Shown piece after piece: positions 37,191 to 47,081 of a stretch of DNA of 64,000 nucleotides. This DNA is from Streptacidiphilus jiangxiensis (lineage in GTDB: Bacteria > Actinomycetota > Actinomycetes > Streptomycetales > Streptomycetaceae). The notes under the pieces were generated by a model, which worked only from the letters and a program-made list of their open reading frames with translations, was not told the DNA's origin and did no database searches. The DNA lies in assembly GCF_900109465.1 (NCBI RefSeq), contig NZ_FOAZ01000004.1, forward strand, positions 372,001-436,000, in the 5' to 3' direction. Both the position numbers and the translations under genes were made by a program. The first letter of the stretch is position 1. Every line of letters starts with the position of its first letter.

Positions 37191-37483
37191 CCTGAATCAG
37201 GGCTCCTTCCGTAACGTCTTCCGACTCGAGCCAGGAGCCGACAACGGCGGCGGTTTCTGGGCACAGAGCGTTGACCCGCTTTACAAACGCGAGCCTACCG
37301 CTCATGCGTGCGTGCGTTCCCGCTGAACGACGCAGACCGGTTACGCGCTGCGATGACCGTTCGCCCCACGTTCACCCTGCTGACGACGGGGTTTGTGCCG
37401 ACACGGCCCCCCGCCGCAATAGCGGAGATATGGAACGTCTAAGGTGGCGTGGTACTGCTGAGCTTCATCAACCAGGGGTGTTC
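37191..37483. other. Divergent control region between tkt and ctaB
   Basis: About 290 bp with locally more A/T than the coding sequence. TTGACC at 37274-37279 is a possible plus-strand -35, but no good -10 follows at 17-18 bp. No small gene or clear palindrome was found. Promoters for both directions must lie here. Confidence 0.4.
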
Positions 37484-38425
37484 GTGACCGCCGTCGAATC
37501 CCGTCCGGCCGGTCTGGTCGAGGGGACCCCCGGGCAACGGCCGCTGACGGCCCGCCTCGGGGCCTTCATCGCACTGACCAAGCCGCGGATCATCGAGCTG
37601 CTGCTGATCACCACCGTTCCGGTGATGTTCCTGGCGCAGCGCGGAGTTCCCGACCTGCTGCTCGTGCTGGAGGTCGTCGTCGGCGGCTACCTCTCCGCGG
37701 GTGGTGCCAACGCGCTCAACATGTACATCGACCGCGACATCGACGCGTTGATGACCCGCACCGAGCGCCGCCCGCTGGTGACCGGCATGGTCTCCCCGCG
37801 CGAGGCGCTGGTCTTCGGCATCGCGCTGGCGATCGGCTCGACGCTGTGGTTCTGGGCGTTGGTCAACCCGTTGAGCGCGGCGCTGTCGCTGGCGGCCCTC
37901 CTCTTCTACGTCGTCGTCTACACGATGGGGCTGAAGCGCCGGACGGCGCAGAACATCGTCTGGGGCGGCATCGCCGGCTGCATGCCGGTCTTCATCGGCT
38001 GGTCCGCGGTGACGAACTCGCTGGCCTGGCCGCCGGTCGTGCTCTTCCTCGTCATCTTCTTCTGGACGCCGCCGCACTACTGGCCGCTGTCGATGAAGGT
38101 GAAGGACGACTACGCCAACGCCGGCGTGCCGATGCTGCCGGTGATCGCGACGAACGAGGCGGTCGCCAAGCAGATCGTCGCCTACAGCTGGGTCATGGTC
38201 GCCGTCTCGCTGACGCTGTGGCCGCTGGGCCACACCAGCGTGGTCTACCCGGTCACGGCGGTGGCGCTGGGCGCGCTGTGGCTGAAGGAGGCGCACGGCC
38301 TGCTGGCCCGCGCCAAGGCCGGAGTGGTGGGCGCGAAGCTGAAGGAGATGCGGCTGTTCCACTGGTCGATCACCTACCTCACGCTGCTCTTCGTCGAGAT
38401 CGCGATCGACCCGTTCTTGAAGTAG
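37484..38425 (+). CDS. ctaB: Protoheme IX farnesyltransferase (heme O synthase)
   Basis: This encodes 313 residues from GTG 37484, with AGGGG 5 nt upstream; a GTG at 37478 would add two residues. It adds a farnesyl group to heme b to make heme O for cytochrome oxidase. UbiA-type prenyltransferase motifs are [15 protein letters not shown] (Asp-rich, diphosphate-Mg binding) and the second loop around [27 protein letters not shown] is diagnostic of CtaB. About nine transmembrane helices are seen. The pathway continues with ctaA downstream on the other strand. Confidence 0.96.
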   Translation: MTAVESRPAGLVEGTPGQRPLTARLGAFIALTKPRIIELLLITTVPVMFLAQRGVPDLLLVLEVVVGGYLSAGGANALNMYIDRDIDALMTRTERRPLVTGMVSPREALVFGIALAIGSTLWFWALVNPLSAALSLAALLFYVVVYTMGLKRRTAQNIVWGGIAGCMPVFIGWSAVTNSLAWPPVVLFLVIFFWTPPHYWPLSMKVKDDYANAGVPMLPVIATNEAVAKQIVAYSWVMVAVSLTLWPLGHTSVVYPVTAVALGALWLKEAHGLLARAKAGVVGAKLKEMRLFHWSITYLTLLFVEIAIDPFLK

Positions 38426-38455
38426 GCGAGCCTGAAGTAGCCCTCACCGTTTTCT

Positions 38456-38499
38456 CGACCGGGCCCCGATGTGCAATAACGCACATCGGGGCCCGGTCG
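38456..38499 (+). terminator. Stem-loop terminator after ctaB
   Basis: A perfect 19-bp stem (38456-38474 with 38481-38499) closes an AATAAC loop, 30 bp after the ctaB stop. It also isolates the next small gene from ctaB transcription. Confidence 0.88.
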
Positions 38500-38532
38500 T
38501 ATGTCGGCGTACCCCTGAGTAATCTGCTGTTC

Positions 38533-38862
38533 ATGACCACCGAAGAGACCACCGCCGCCGTCCTCTCCCCCCGGGACGAGAAGCGCGCGCAGCGGATCGC
38601 CAAGAACGTCAAGGCCTTCGCCGCCGAGCACGGTGGCACTGCGGACGGCGTCGTCGAGTACGTCGGCAAGATCGCCACCCGCATCGCCCTGGTGGGCGCG
38701 GACGGCCAGTGGGGCGACCAGGTCGCCCCGTCCATGGCCGTCGCGGAGCGCGCGGTGGAGCTGTCCGGTGTCACCCGCCACGACAGCTTCGAGGGCGAGT
38801 TGGGCCTGAAGGTCAAGACGGGCGAGTACGAGTGGAAGCGCATGGCGGGCATCCAGATCTGA
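38533..38862 (+). CDS. Conserved hypothetical protein between ctaB and ctaA
   Basis: This encodes 109 residues (MTTEETTAAVLSPRDEKRAQ). It is soluble, charged, with an N-terminal helical region and a C-terminal beta-like part (GELGLKVKTGEYEWKRMAG). No family comes to mind. It is flanked by two perfect hairpins, so it forms a single-gene unit. No obvious -10/-35 or Shine-Dalgarno stands out in the 33 bp before the ATG, so expression may rely on read-through from ctaB. Confidence 0.72.
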   Translation: MTTEETTAAVLSPRDEKRAQRIAKNVKAFAAEHGGTADGVVEYVGKIATRIALVGADGQWGDQVAPSMAVAERAVELSGVTRHDSFEGELGLKVKTGEYEWKRMAGIQI

Positions 38863-38864
38863 TC

Positions 38865-38913
38865 CACAGACGAAGGAGCCCCCGGCCGACGGCCGGGGGC
38901 TCCTTCGTCTGTG
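38865..38913. terminator. Bidirectional terminator between the hypothetical gene and ctaA
   Basis: A perfect 23-bp stem (38865-38887 with 38891-38913) closes a GAC loop. It starts 2 bp after one stop codon and ends 4 bp before the other, and serves both convergent genes. Confidence 0.92.
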
Positions 38914-38917
38914 TGCG

Positions 38918-39889
38918 TCAGGCCGTCGCGACCAGCGCCTCGATGTCGGTCGGTCGGCTGAGCTCGCCGACCTGGGGCCGCACCCGCAGCGAGAGGTGCA
39001 GGCGCAGCACGGCGACCCAGCACAGCGCGGCGCCGAGCATGTGGATGCCCACCAGCAGCTCAGGGACGTGCGTGAAGTACTGGACGAAGCCCAGCACGCC
39101 CTGCGCCAGCAGCACGACCAGGAACTCCTTGGCCAGGCGCCGGGGGGCCGTGGGTGCGTCCACGGCCATCAGGACGAAGATCAGGGCGACGGCCAGGCCG
39201 ACGGAGATCATCGCGAAGTCGGCGTGGAACTGGGTGATCTTGTCCCAGTTGAACGGCATGCGCTTCACGTCGCTGCTGTCGCCCGGGTGCGGGCCCGAGC
39301 CGGTCACCAGGGTGCCGGCGGCGATCAGCAGGGCCGTCATGGCGACGGTGACGCGGGAGAGGTGGATGATCGGGCGGCCGACGGTGCGGACCGGCTCGCC
39401 GTCGCCCTCCCGGGTGCGCTGCCACATCGCCAGCGAGGCGAGGATCTGCAGCATCGACAGCAGGAAGTGGCAGGAGACCACGTAGGGGTTCAGGTGCGTC
39501 AGCACCGTGATCCCGCCGACGACCGCGTCGCCGACGATGATCCAGAACTGGTACCACCCGAGCCGGGTGACCTCCTTGCGCCACGGCTTGGCGCAGCGCG
39601 AGGCCAGGATGGCGATGCCGACGACGATGCAGATGACGTCGGTCAGCATCCGGTTGCTGAACTCGATGATCCCGTGGACGCCCATCGCGCCGGTGGGCGC
39701 GAGGGTCGTCGAGGTGCAGGTGGGCCACGTCGGGCAGCCGAGGCCGGAGCCCGTGAGGCGGACCGCGCCGCCCGTCACGATGATCAGCACGCTGCACACC
39801 AGCGTGGCCAGCGCCGCGCGGCGGACCCACTGGTCCGGCACGGTCACCCGCTCGGCGAGGTAGGAGAAGGGGGTACGCACGACGTCCAT
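38918..39889 (-). CDS. ctaA: Heme A synthase (COX15/CtaA family)
   Basis: This encodes 323 residues with about eight transmembrane helices in two homologous halves. It oxidises heme O to heme A for the terminal oxidase. The first extracellular loop has GGAVRLTGSGLGCPTWPTC with the conserved Cys pair. The following motif is IIEFSNRML, with Asn where many CtaA proteins have a heme-ligand His; I believe related actinobacterial forms share this. ITVLTHLNPYVVSCHFLLSM carries His residues of the second helix group. The gene runs toward ctaB and completes the same pathway. Confidence 0.92.
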   Translation of the reverse strand: MDVVRTPFSYLAERVTVPDQWVRRAALATLVCSVLIIVTGGAVRLTGSGLGCPTWPTCTSTTLAPTGAMGVHGIIEFSNRMLTDVICIVVGIAILASRCAKPWRKEVTRLGWYQFWIIVGDAVVGGITVLTHLNPYVVSCHFLLSMLQILASLAMWQRTREGDGEPVRTVGRPIIHLSRVTVAMTALLIAAGTLVTGSGPHPGDSSDVKRMPFNWDKITQFHADFAMISVGLAVALIFVLMAVDAPTAPRRLAKEFLVVLLAQGVLGFVQYFTHVPELLVGIHMLGAALCWVAVLRLHLSLRVRPQVGELSRPTDIEALVATA

Positions 39890-39922
39890 CGTAGGTGCCC
39901 CGATTCGCGATCTTTGCCCGGG

Positions 39923-39981
39923 GTGACGCGTGCCACGGCAGGTCGCTCGAAGCGTTCGAGGACTGCCGTGGCACGCGTCAC
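39923..39981 (-). terminator. Stem-loop terminator downstream of the thioester surface-protein gene
   Basis: A perfect 19-bp stem (39923-39941 with 39963-39981) encloses a 21-nt loop that contains its own CTCGAA/TTCGAG hairpin. It lies 16 bp past the stop of the gene ending at 39997 and also borders the ctaA upstream region. Confidence 0.82.
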
Positions 39982-39996
39982 ATGTCAGTCAGGGCG

Positions 39997-41325
39997 TCAG
40001 GCGGTGTGACGGCCCCGGCGCTTGCGGAGCAGGAACACCGCCGCGCCACCGACCAGCACGAAGCCCGCGCCGACACCGGCGATGACCGGGGTCGCGCTGC
40101 TGGCGCCGGTCTCGGCCAGCGGCGGGTGCGAGGCCGAGGGGGAGGGGGTGGGCTTGGTGGTCGGCAGGTGGCTGCCGCCGGTGGGCTTGCACGTCAGCGC
40201 GCCGGTGAAGGTCTTGCTGAAGTTCGGGCCGGTCACGGTGATCGTGTACTTCTGGCCCTCCTTCTCCTTGACCAGCACGGTCTTGGTGGCGCCCGGCGCC
40301 ACCGTCACCTTGAGGGAGCCGACCGAGGCCGTCCACGGCTGGTCGCCGCCGTTGGTCAGGGTGACGTCGACGCCGCCCTGCTTGCAGTCCTCCTTGGCGT
40401 TCGCGGCCGGCACGGGGCCCTGCGGGGCCCACTGCGCCTGCGCGACGGCCTTGACCGAGACGGGCGCGGTGCCCGCGAGGATCATGGTCTGGCTGGAGCC
40501 GTCCACGGCCTTGAAGGCCCGGCCGACCGGCAGTGCGGTGGTGGTCGTGGCGTCGACCTCGGCGGAGCCGGCGGCGGTGCCCTGGGGCACGTCGACGTAG
40601 AGCTTCTCGCCGTTGACGGCCGTGGTGACCGGCTTGCCGGTGCCGTCGACCAGGGTGACGCCCGCGGGGGCGGAGAGCGAGAGGTCCACCGACGAGCCGC
40701 TGGTGGTCACGGTGACCGGGCCGAGCTTGCCGCCGCGGCCGGCCACGGAGGCGGGGGAGAGGGCGAGGGAGGGGGCCGGCTCGGCGCTGTCCTGCGCGTT
40801 CTTCTCCAGCCAGGAGGCCAGAGCGTTGGCGTTCTGGTCCTCGGGCACCGCGTTCGCGTTGTCGGAGTAGAACCAGATCGCGGCCTGGGTCGCGGCGGCG
40901 GCCTGGTCCGCGGACAGGCTCGCGACGTTGATGTCGCCGGCCAGCACCGAGGGGGAGACCACGGGGTAGGAGTGCTGCAGGATCCACTGGATCTTGCCGC
41001 GGTTCGGGTTCTGGGAGAGCGTCGACTGCGCCCAGCCGGTCTCCTGGTACTGCACCCCGTTGTGCGTGTCGTGGTGCAGGTCGATGCAGTAGACCGCGAG
41101 CTGCTGTCCGCCGTCCTGCAGGGCCACGGTGCCGCCGTAGGCCTGGTGGCCGTCGACGTCGATCGCGCCGGCGTGGATGAAGTCGCCGAGCGTGGCCGTG
41201 GCGCTGCCGTTCTGGTCCGCGTGCGCCGTGCCGCCTACTGCCAGCGTGCCGAGCGCGATCGCTCCCGCCGACACGAGACCCGCCGCGATGCGGACGGCCC
41301 CTCCCCGCGACGATATTCCGAGCAT
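39997..41325 (-). CDS. Sortase-anchored surface protein with thioester (TQXA) domain
   Basis: This encodes 442 residues from ATG 41325, which has GGGGAGAGG upstream. A signal peptide ends near GGTAHA (residue 36). The N-terminal domain carries the two thioester-forming residues: C80 in AVYCIDLHH and Q147 in TQAAIWFYS. An internal Cys-Gln thioester of this kind lets Gram-positive adhesins bind covalently to surfaces. Beta-sandwich regions follow. The C-terminus has a Pro/Ser/Thr spacer, LAETG at 403-407, a hydrophobic helix and RKRRGR. LAxTG is the signal of class E sortases in Streptomyces. The protein is therefore predicted to be linked to peptidoglycan. It lies beside the exopolysaccharide operon on the opposite strand. 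Confidence 0.9.
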   Translation of the reverse strand: MLGISSRGGAVRIAAGLVSAGAIALGTLAVGGTAHADQNGSATATLGDFIHAGAIDVDGHQAYGGTVALQDGGQQLAVYCIDLHHDTHNGVQYQETGWAQSTLSQNPNRGKIQWILQHSYPVVSPSVLAGDINVASLSADQAAAATQAAIWFYSDNANAVPEDQNANALASWLEKNAQDSAEPAPSLALSPASVAGRGGKLGPVTVTTSGSSVDLSLSAPAGVTLVDGTGKPVTTAVNGEKLYVDVPQGTAAGSAEVDATTTTALPVGRAFKAVDGSSQTMILAGTAPVSVKAVAQAQWAPQGPVPAANAKEDCKQGGVDVTLTNGGDQPWTASVGSLKVTVAPGATKTVLVKEKEGQKYTITVTGPNFSKTFTGALTCKPTGGSHLPTTKPTPSPSASHPPLAETGASSATPVIAGVGAGFVLVGGAAVFLLRKRRGRHTA

Positions 41326-41650
41326 GGACGTGCCTCTCCCCTTGTGCAGAACATGCCAAAGACCTGGAACCGGAGTTGCGGCGTCTGGTGGCAATGCTCC
41401 GGATGACTCTCGATGTGGGCGGAATCCTAGTGAACTCTCGGGTAGCTGTGTGACGCGGGGGTCGGAAGTGACCGCAGCTGTTACAGAGCTGTCGAGAAAC
41501 TCTCAGTTTCCTCTGAGGTGGCGTCATATAACAAATGCAAATGAATATTCCGGGTGATCCGGACATTGGTCACACAGTAGCCCTTACACACATTGACACT
41601 TTGTTCACACCATCCTTACGTTTCATCACCACAGCGAGGCGCGGGGAGCG
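41326..41650. other. A+T-enriched divergent control region before the UDP-sugar operon
   Basis: This 325-bp gap is clearly richer in A+T than its surroundings (for example around 41520-41640). It contains a good plus-strand promoter at 41593-41621 and a small palindrome GAAACT-CTC-AGTTTC near 41494-41508. No gene was found. Confidence 0.6.
41593..41621 (+). promoter_or_regulatory. Promoter of the UDP-sugar/glycosyltransferase operon
   Basis: A perfect -35 TTGACA (41593-41598), a 17-bp spacer and TTACGT (41616-41621) suggest a strong housekeeping promoter. The expected start near 41628 leaves a short leader that includes the GGGGAG site before ATG 41651. Confidence 0.62.
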
Positions 41651-42685
<1,035 letters not shown>

Positions 42686-44590
42686 GGCGGGGCCGAACGT
42701 GGTGATCTCGTCGCCCTCTCGACAACACGACGACCGACCGCAGCCGCCCTCCGAGGAGGAGCAGCTCGGTGACGCCATCCGCGAGCTGTCCGGTGGCAAC
42801 GTGCGGGAGATCCGGCCCAGCGGTCCCACCTTCGGGGACAGGCTGGAGCTGCGCGCACTCAGCGCCGACCTGATGACGCCCGCGCTGCGGCGCGGCGACC
42901 GCATCCGGATCGCGCTGTTCTCCGTCGGCTGGATGGTCTGCTTCATCTACTTCTGGTTGTGGTGGCTCCAGCCGCAGAACCGCAGCAGCTTCACCGGCAT
43001 GATGCTCAACAGTGCCGTGCTGCTCTACGTCACCGCGATCCCGCTGTACTTCCTGCTGTCGGTGGCGTGGCTGCGCAAGCCCGACCCGAAGGTGGCGGTG
43101 CCGGAGCTCCGGGTCGCCTTCGTGGTGACCAAGGCCCCCTCGGAACCGTGGGAGACCGCCCGGCGCACACTCGAGTGCATGCTGGCGCAGGAGTACCCGC
43201 ACGCCTACCACGTGTGGCTCTGCGACGAGGACCCCACCGACGAGGTGCTCGTGTGGTGCCGGGACAACTACGTGGGCGTCTGCACCCGCAAGGGTGTCGA
43301 GGCGTACCACCGGACCTCCTGGCCGCGGCGCACCCGCTGCAAGGAGGGCAACCTCGCCTACTTCTACGACAACTACGGCTACCAGTACTACGACGTGGTG
43401 GCCCAGCTCGACTGCGACCACGTGCCCGAGCCCGGCTACCTCGCCGCGATGGTGCGTCCCTTCGCCGACCCTGCGGTCGGCTACGTCGCGGCCCCCAGCA
43501 TGTGCGACGCCAACGCCGAGGACTCCTGGGCCGCGCGCGGCCGCCTCTACCGTGAGGCGGTCTGGCACGGCCCGGTGCAGCTCGGCCACAACGGCGGCCT
43601 GGCACCGATGTGCATCGGGTCCCACTACGCCGTGCGCACCGAGGCGCTGCGCGAGATCGGCGGGATCGGCCCGGAGCTGGCCGAGGACTTCTCCACCACC
43701 TTCCTGCTCAACTCCGCCGGCTGGCAGGGCGCCTTCGCCATCGACGCGGAGGCCCACGGCGACGGCCCGCTGACCTTCGCGGACGCGCTGACCCAGGAGT
43801 TCCAGTGGTCGCGCAGCCTCACCACGGTGCTGTTCGGCCTGCTACCGCGGCACCTGCCGCGCATGCGCGGCCCACTGAAGGTGCGCTTCGGCTTCTCGCT
43901 GGTCTACTACCCGCTCAACGGCGCGGTGCTGACGTCCGGACTGCTGCTGGCACCCGTCGCGGTGCTGGCCGGCATCCAGTGGGTGCACATCGACTACCTG
44001 TCCTTCGTGTGGCACATGGCGTCGGTCTCGGTCTGGCTGCTGCTGCTGGTCCGGCTGCTGCGGAAGCGCGGCCTGCTGCGGCCGGCCGCGGCGCCCGTGC
44101 TCAGCTGGGAGAACTGGCTGTTCACGCTGACCGGTTGGCCCTACGTGGTGCGCGGCGTGGTGGCCGGGGCGATGAGCGTGATCCGGCCCCGGCAGATCAC
44201 CTTCAAGGTCACCCCCAAGGGCTTCGGCGGCATGCCGGAGTTGCCGGCCAAGCTGCTCGCGCCCTACCTGACGTTCACCCTGTTCCTCTCCTCGGTCGCG
44301 CTGTACGGCGAGTACCGCGGCCACGTCCTCGGCTACGTGCTGCTGTGCATCTTCGGCGCGACCTCCTACAGCGTGGTCAGCATCCTGGTGCCGCTACTGC
44401 ACATCCGTGAGGCCGCGCGGGCCGCCGGGGCGCGCTGGAGCAAGGCCCTGCGCACCGCGCGGCTGCCACTCGCCCTCGGCCTGGCGACGCTGGTCCCGCT
44501 CGGCTTCGCGATGGCGCACTACGTGCCCCACCTCGCGGCTGTGCTCGACGTGCACCTGCACCTGCCCTAGTCGTTCCGAAAGGCCCACTG

Positions 44591-45664
44591 ATGTCCACGC
44601 TTTCCGCATCCGTGCCCACCGTGCTGGTGACCGGCGGGGCCGGGTTCATCGGCAGCCACACCTGTGTGGAGCTGCTGGAGCACGGCTACCGGGTGGTCGT
44701 CGTCGACGACCACTCCAACAGCTCGCCCGAGGCGCTGCTGCGGATCGAGAAGACCGCCGGCCGTGCGCTGCACGCGGTGCACATCCTCGACATGCGCGAC
44801 GTGGAAGCGCTGGCCGAGGTGTTCCGCACCCACCGGATCGACGCGGTCGTGCACTTCGCGGCGAAGAAGGCCGTCGGCGAGTCGGTCCAGATCCCGCTCG
44901 ACTACTACGAGGTCAACGTCGGCGCGACGGTCTCGCTGCTGCGCGTCATGCGCGAGCACGGCGTCGAGCGGCTGGTCTTCTCCTCCTCCTGTTCCATTTA
45001 CGGCGACGCGCGTCCGGTGCCGCTGGACGAGCACGAGCCCGCCCGTCCGACCAACCCCTACGCCCGGTCCAAGTGGATGTGCGAGCAGGTCCTCGCCGAC
45101 ACCTGCCGGGCTTGGCCGGAGCTGTCCGCGCTGGCGTTGCGCTACTTCAACCCCGTCGGCGCGCACCCGGGCGGGCTGCTCGGGGAGGACCCGCGCGGGG
45201 TCCCCAACAACGTGATGCCCTTCGCCATGCAGGTGGCCGTGGGTCGCCGGGAGCAGCTGAGCGTCTTCGGCGGCGACTACCCGACCGAGGACGGCACCGC
45301 CGTGCGCGACTACATCCACGTGGTGGACGTGGCCGACGGGCACCGGGTGGCGCTGGAGCAGCTCGGTGTTCGCCCGGACAGCGCGGGCGCCGCGGCCCGC
45401 ACCGGTCTGCAGGTGCTCAACCTCGGCACGGGAGTCGGCACCTCGGTGCTGGAGCTGGTCGCGGCCGTCGGCCGGGCCTGCGGCCGACCGGTCCCGCACG
45501 AGATCGTGGGCCGCCGCGAGGGCGACGTGACCCGCCTGGTGGCCGACCCGAGCGCGGTCGCCGCCGCCTGGGGATGGCGCACCACCCGCACCCTCGACGA
45601 CATGTGCGCCGACGCCTGGCGTTTCCAGCAGGCGAACCCCATGGGCTACGACGCAGCCCCCTGA
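44591..45664 (+). CDS. galE: UDP-glucose 4-epimerase
   Basis: This encodes 357 residues. It interconverts UDP-glucose and UDP-galactose. The N-terminus has VLVTGGAGFIGSHTCVELLE for NAD binding. Other GalE hallmarks are HFAAKKAVGESVQIPLDYY, SSSCSIYGD, the catalytic NPYARSKWMCE and LRYFNPVGAHPGG. It starts 20 bp after the glycosyltransferase gene and is in the same operon. It could also act on UDP-glucuronate or UDP-xylose. Confidence 0.92.
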   Translation: MSTLSASVPTVLVTGGAGFIGSHTCVELLEHGYRVVVVDDHSNSSPEALLRIEKTAGRALHAVHILDMRDVEALAEVFRTHRIDAVVHFAAKKAVGESVQIPLDYYEVNVGATVSLLRVMREHGVERLVFSSSCSIYGDARPVPLDEHEPARPTNPYARSKWMCEQVLADTCRAWPELSALALRYFNPVGAHPGGLLGEDPRGVPNNVMPFAMQVAVGRREQLSVFGGDYPTEDGTAVRDYIHVVDVADGHRVALEQLGVRPDSAGAAARTGLQVLNLGTGVGTSVLELVAAVGRACGRPVPHEIVGRREGDVTRLVADPSAVAAAWGWRTTRTLDDMCADAWRFQQANPMGYDAAP

Positions 45665-45705
45665 CCCCCTATCACGTACGCGAACAGCCGGCTGAGGAGA
45701 ACACC

Positions 45706-47037
45706 ATGCGCATCACCGTCATCGGGACGGGTTACCTGGGCGCGGTGCACGCGGTCTGCATGGCCAAGGCAGGGCACGAGGTGCTGGGCGTCGACCAGGA
45801 CGCCGCCAAGATCGACGCGCTGGCGGCGGGCCGGGCGCCGTTCTTCGAGCCGGGCCTGCCCGAGCTGCTCGCGGAGGGGTTGGCCAGTGGCCGGCTCTCG
45901 TTCACCACGGACGCGGCCGAGGCCGCCACCTTCGGCGAGGTGCACTTCCTGTGCGTGGGAACCCCGCAGCAGCCCGGCTCGAACGCCGCCGACCTCCGCC
46001 ACCTGCACGCCGCCGTGGAGGCGCTCGCCCCGCACCTGCACCGGCCCTGTCTGGTCGTCGGCAAGTCGACCGTGCCGGTCGGCACGGCGGCGGCGCTGGC
46101 CGCGAAGGTCGCCGAGCTCGCCCCCGTCGGCGCGGCCGCCGAGCTCGCCTGGAACCCCGAGTTCCTGCGCGAGGGCTTCGCCGTCGAGGACACCCTGCGG
46201 CCGGACCGCCTCGTCGTCGGCGTCACCGGCGAGCACGCCGAGGAGGTGCTGCGTCGGGTCTACGCCCCGGTGCTGGCGCTGGGCACGCCGTGGATCAGCA
46301 CCGACCTGGCCACCTCGGAGTTGGTCAAGACCGCGGCCAACTCCTTCCTGGCCACCAAGATCTCCTTTATCAACGCGATGGCGGAGATCTGCGACGCCAC
46401 CGGCGCGAACGTCACCACGCTCGCCGACGCGATCGGCCACGACGTCCGCATCGGCCGCCGCTTCCTCGACGCCGGCGTCGGGTTCGGCGGCGGCTGCCTG
46501 CCCAAGGACATCCGGGCCTTCCACGCGCGCGCCCAGGAGCTCGGCGTGGGGTCCGCGTTGGACTTCCTGGAGCACGTCGACACGGTGAACCTGCGTCAGC
46601 GCGCGCGGACCGTCGACGCGGCCCGCGAGCTGCTCGGCGGTGAGCTCGCCGGTCGCCGCGTGACCGTGCTGGGCGCCACCTTCAAGCCGGACAGCGACGA
46701 CATCCGCGACTCGCCGTCGCTGCACGTCGCCGAGCTACTGCTGGCCGAGGGCGCGGAGGTGCGCGTGCACGACCCGGAGGGGTTGGCCAACACCAAGTCC
46801 GCCCACCCGGGCCTGGAGTGCGTCGAGTCACTGGAGGACGCCTGCACGGGCGCCGACCTGCTGCTGCACCTGACGGCCTGGCAGCAGTACCAGGAGCTGG
46901 ACCCGGCAGAGGTCGCCGCCTCGGTGCGCACGCCGCTCCTGCTGGACGGCCGCAACGCCCTCGACGCAGGCCGCTGGGCCGCCGCCGGCTGGACGGTCCG
47001 CCTGCTCGGCAAGCCCGCCCCGGCCCCGGCGGGCTGA
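45706..47037 (+). CDS. ugd: UDP-glucose 6-dehydrogenase
   Basis: This encodes 443 residues from ATG 45706 with GAGGAG 6 nt upstream. It oxidises UDP-glucose twice to UDP-glucuronate. The N-terminal Rossmann motif is VIGTGYLGAVHAVCMAKAG. The conserved NPEFLREGFAVEDTLRPDR, the central KTAANSFLATKISFINAMAE, the catalytic Cys in GFGGGCLPKDIRAF and the C-terminal GATFKPDSDDIRDSP are all present. It supplies UDP-glucuronate for the UDP-xylose synthase-like gene and perhaps directly for the polymer. It is the last gene of the operon. Confidence 0.95.
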   Translation: MRITVIGTGYLGAVHAVCMAKAGHEVLGVDQDAAKIDALAAGRAPFFEPGLPELLAEGLASGRLSFTTDAAEAATFGEVHFLCVGTPQQPGSNAADLRHLHAAVEALAPHLHRPCLVVGKSTVPVGTAAALAAKVAELAPVGAAAELAWNPEFLREGFAVEDTLRPDRLVVGVTGEHAEEVLRRVYAPVLALGTPWISTDLATSELVKTAANSFLATKISFINAMAEICDATGANVTTLADAIGHDVRIGRRFLDAGVGFGGGCLPKDIRAFHARAQELGVGSALDFLEHVDTVNLRQRARTVDAARELLGGELAGRRVTVLGATFKPDSDDIRDSPSLHVAELLLAEGAEVRVHDPEGLANTKSAHPGLECVESLEDACTGADLLLHLTAWQQYQELDPAEVAASVRTPLLLDGRNALDAGRWAAAGWTVRLLGKPAPAPAG

Positions 47038-47061
47038 CCCCGCTCGCTTCCGCTCCGCTCG

Positions 47062-47081
47062 GCCCGCGCTACGGCGCGGGC
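47062..47081. terminator. Hairpin between the convergent ugd and beta-helix genes
   Basis: An 8-bp G+C stem (47062-47069 with 47074-47081) with a TACG loop overlaps the stop codon of the minus-strand gene. It is a modest candidate for a bidirectional terminator. Confidence 0.5.
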
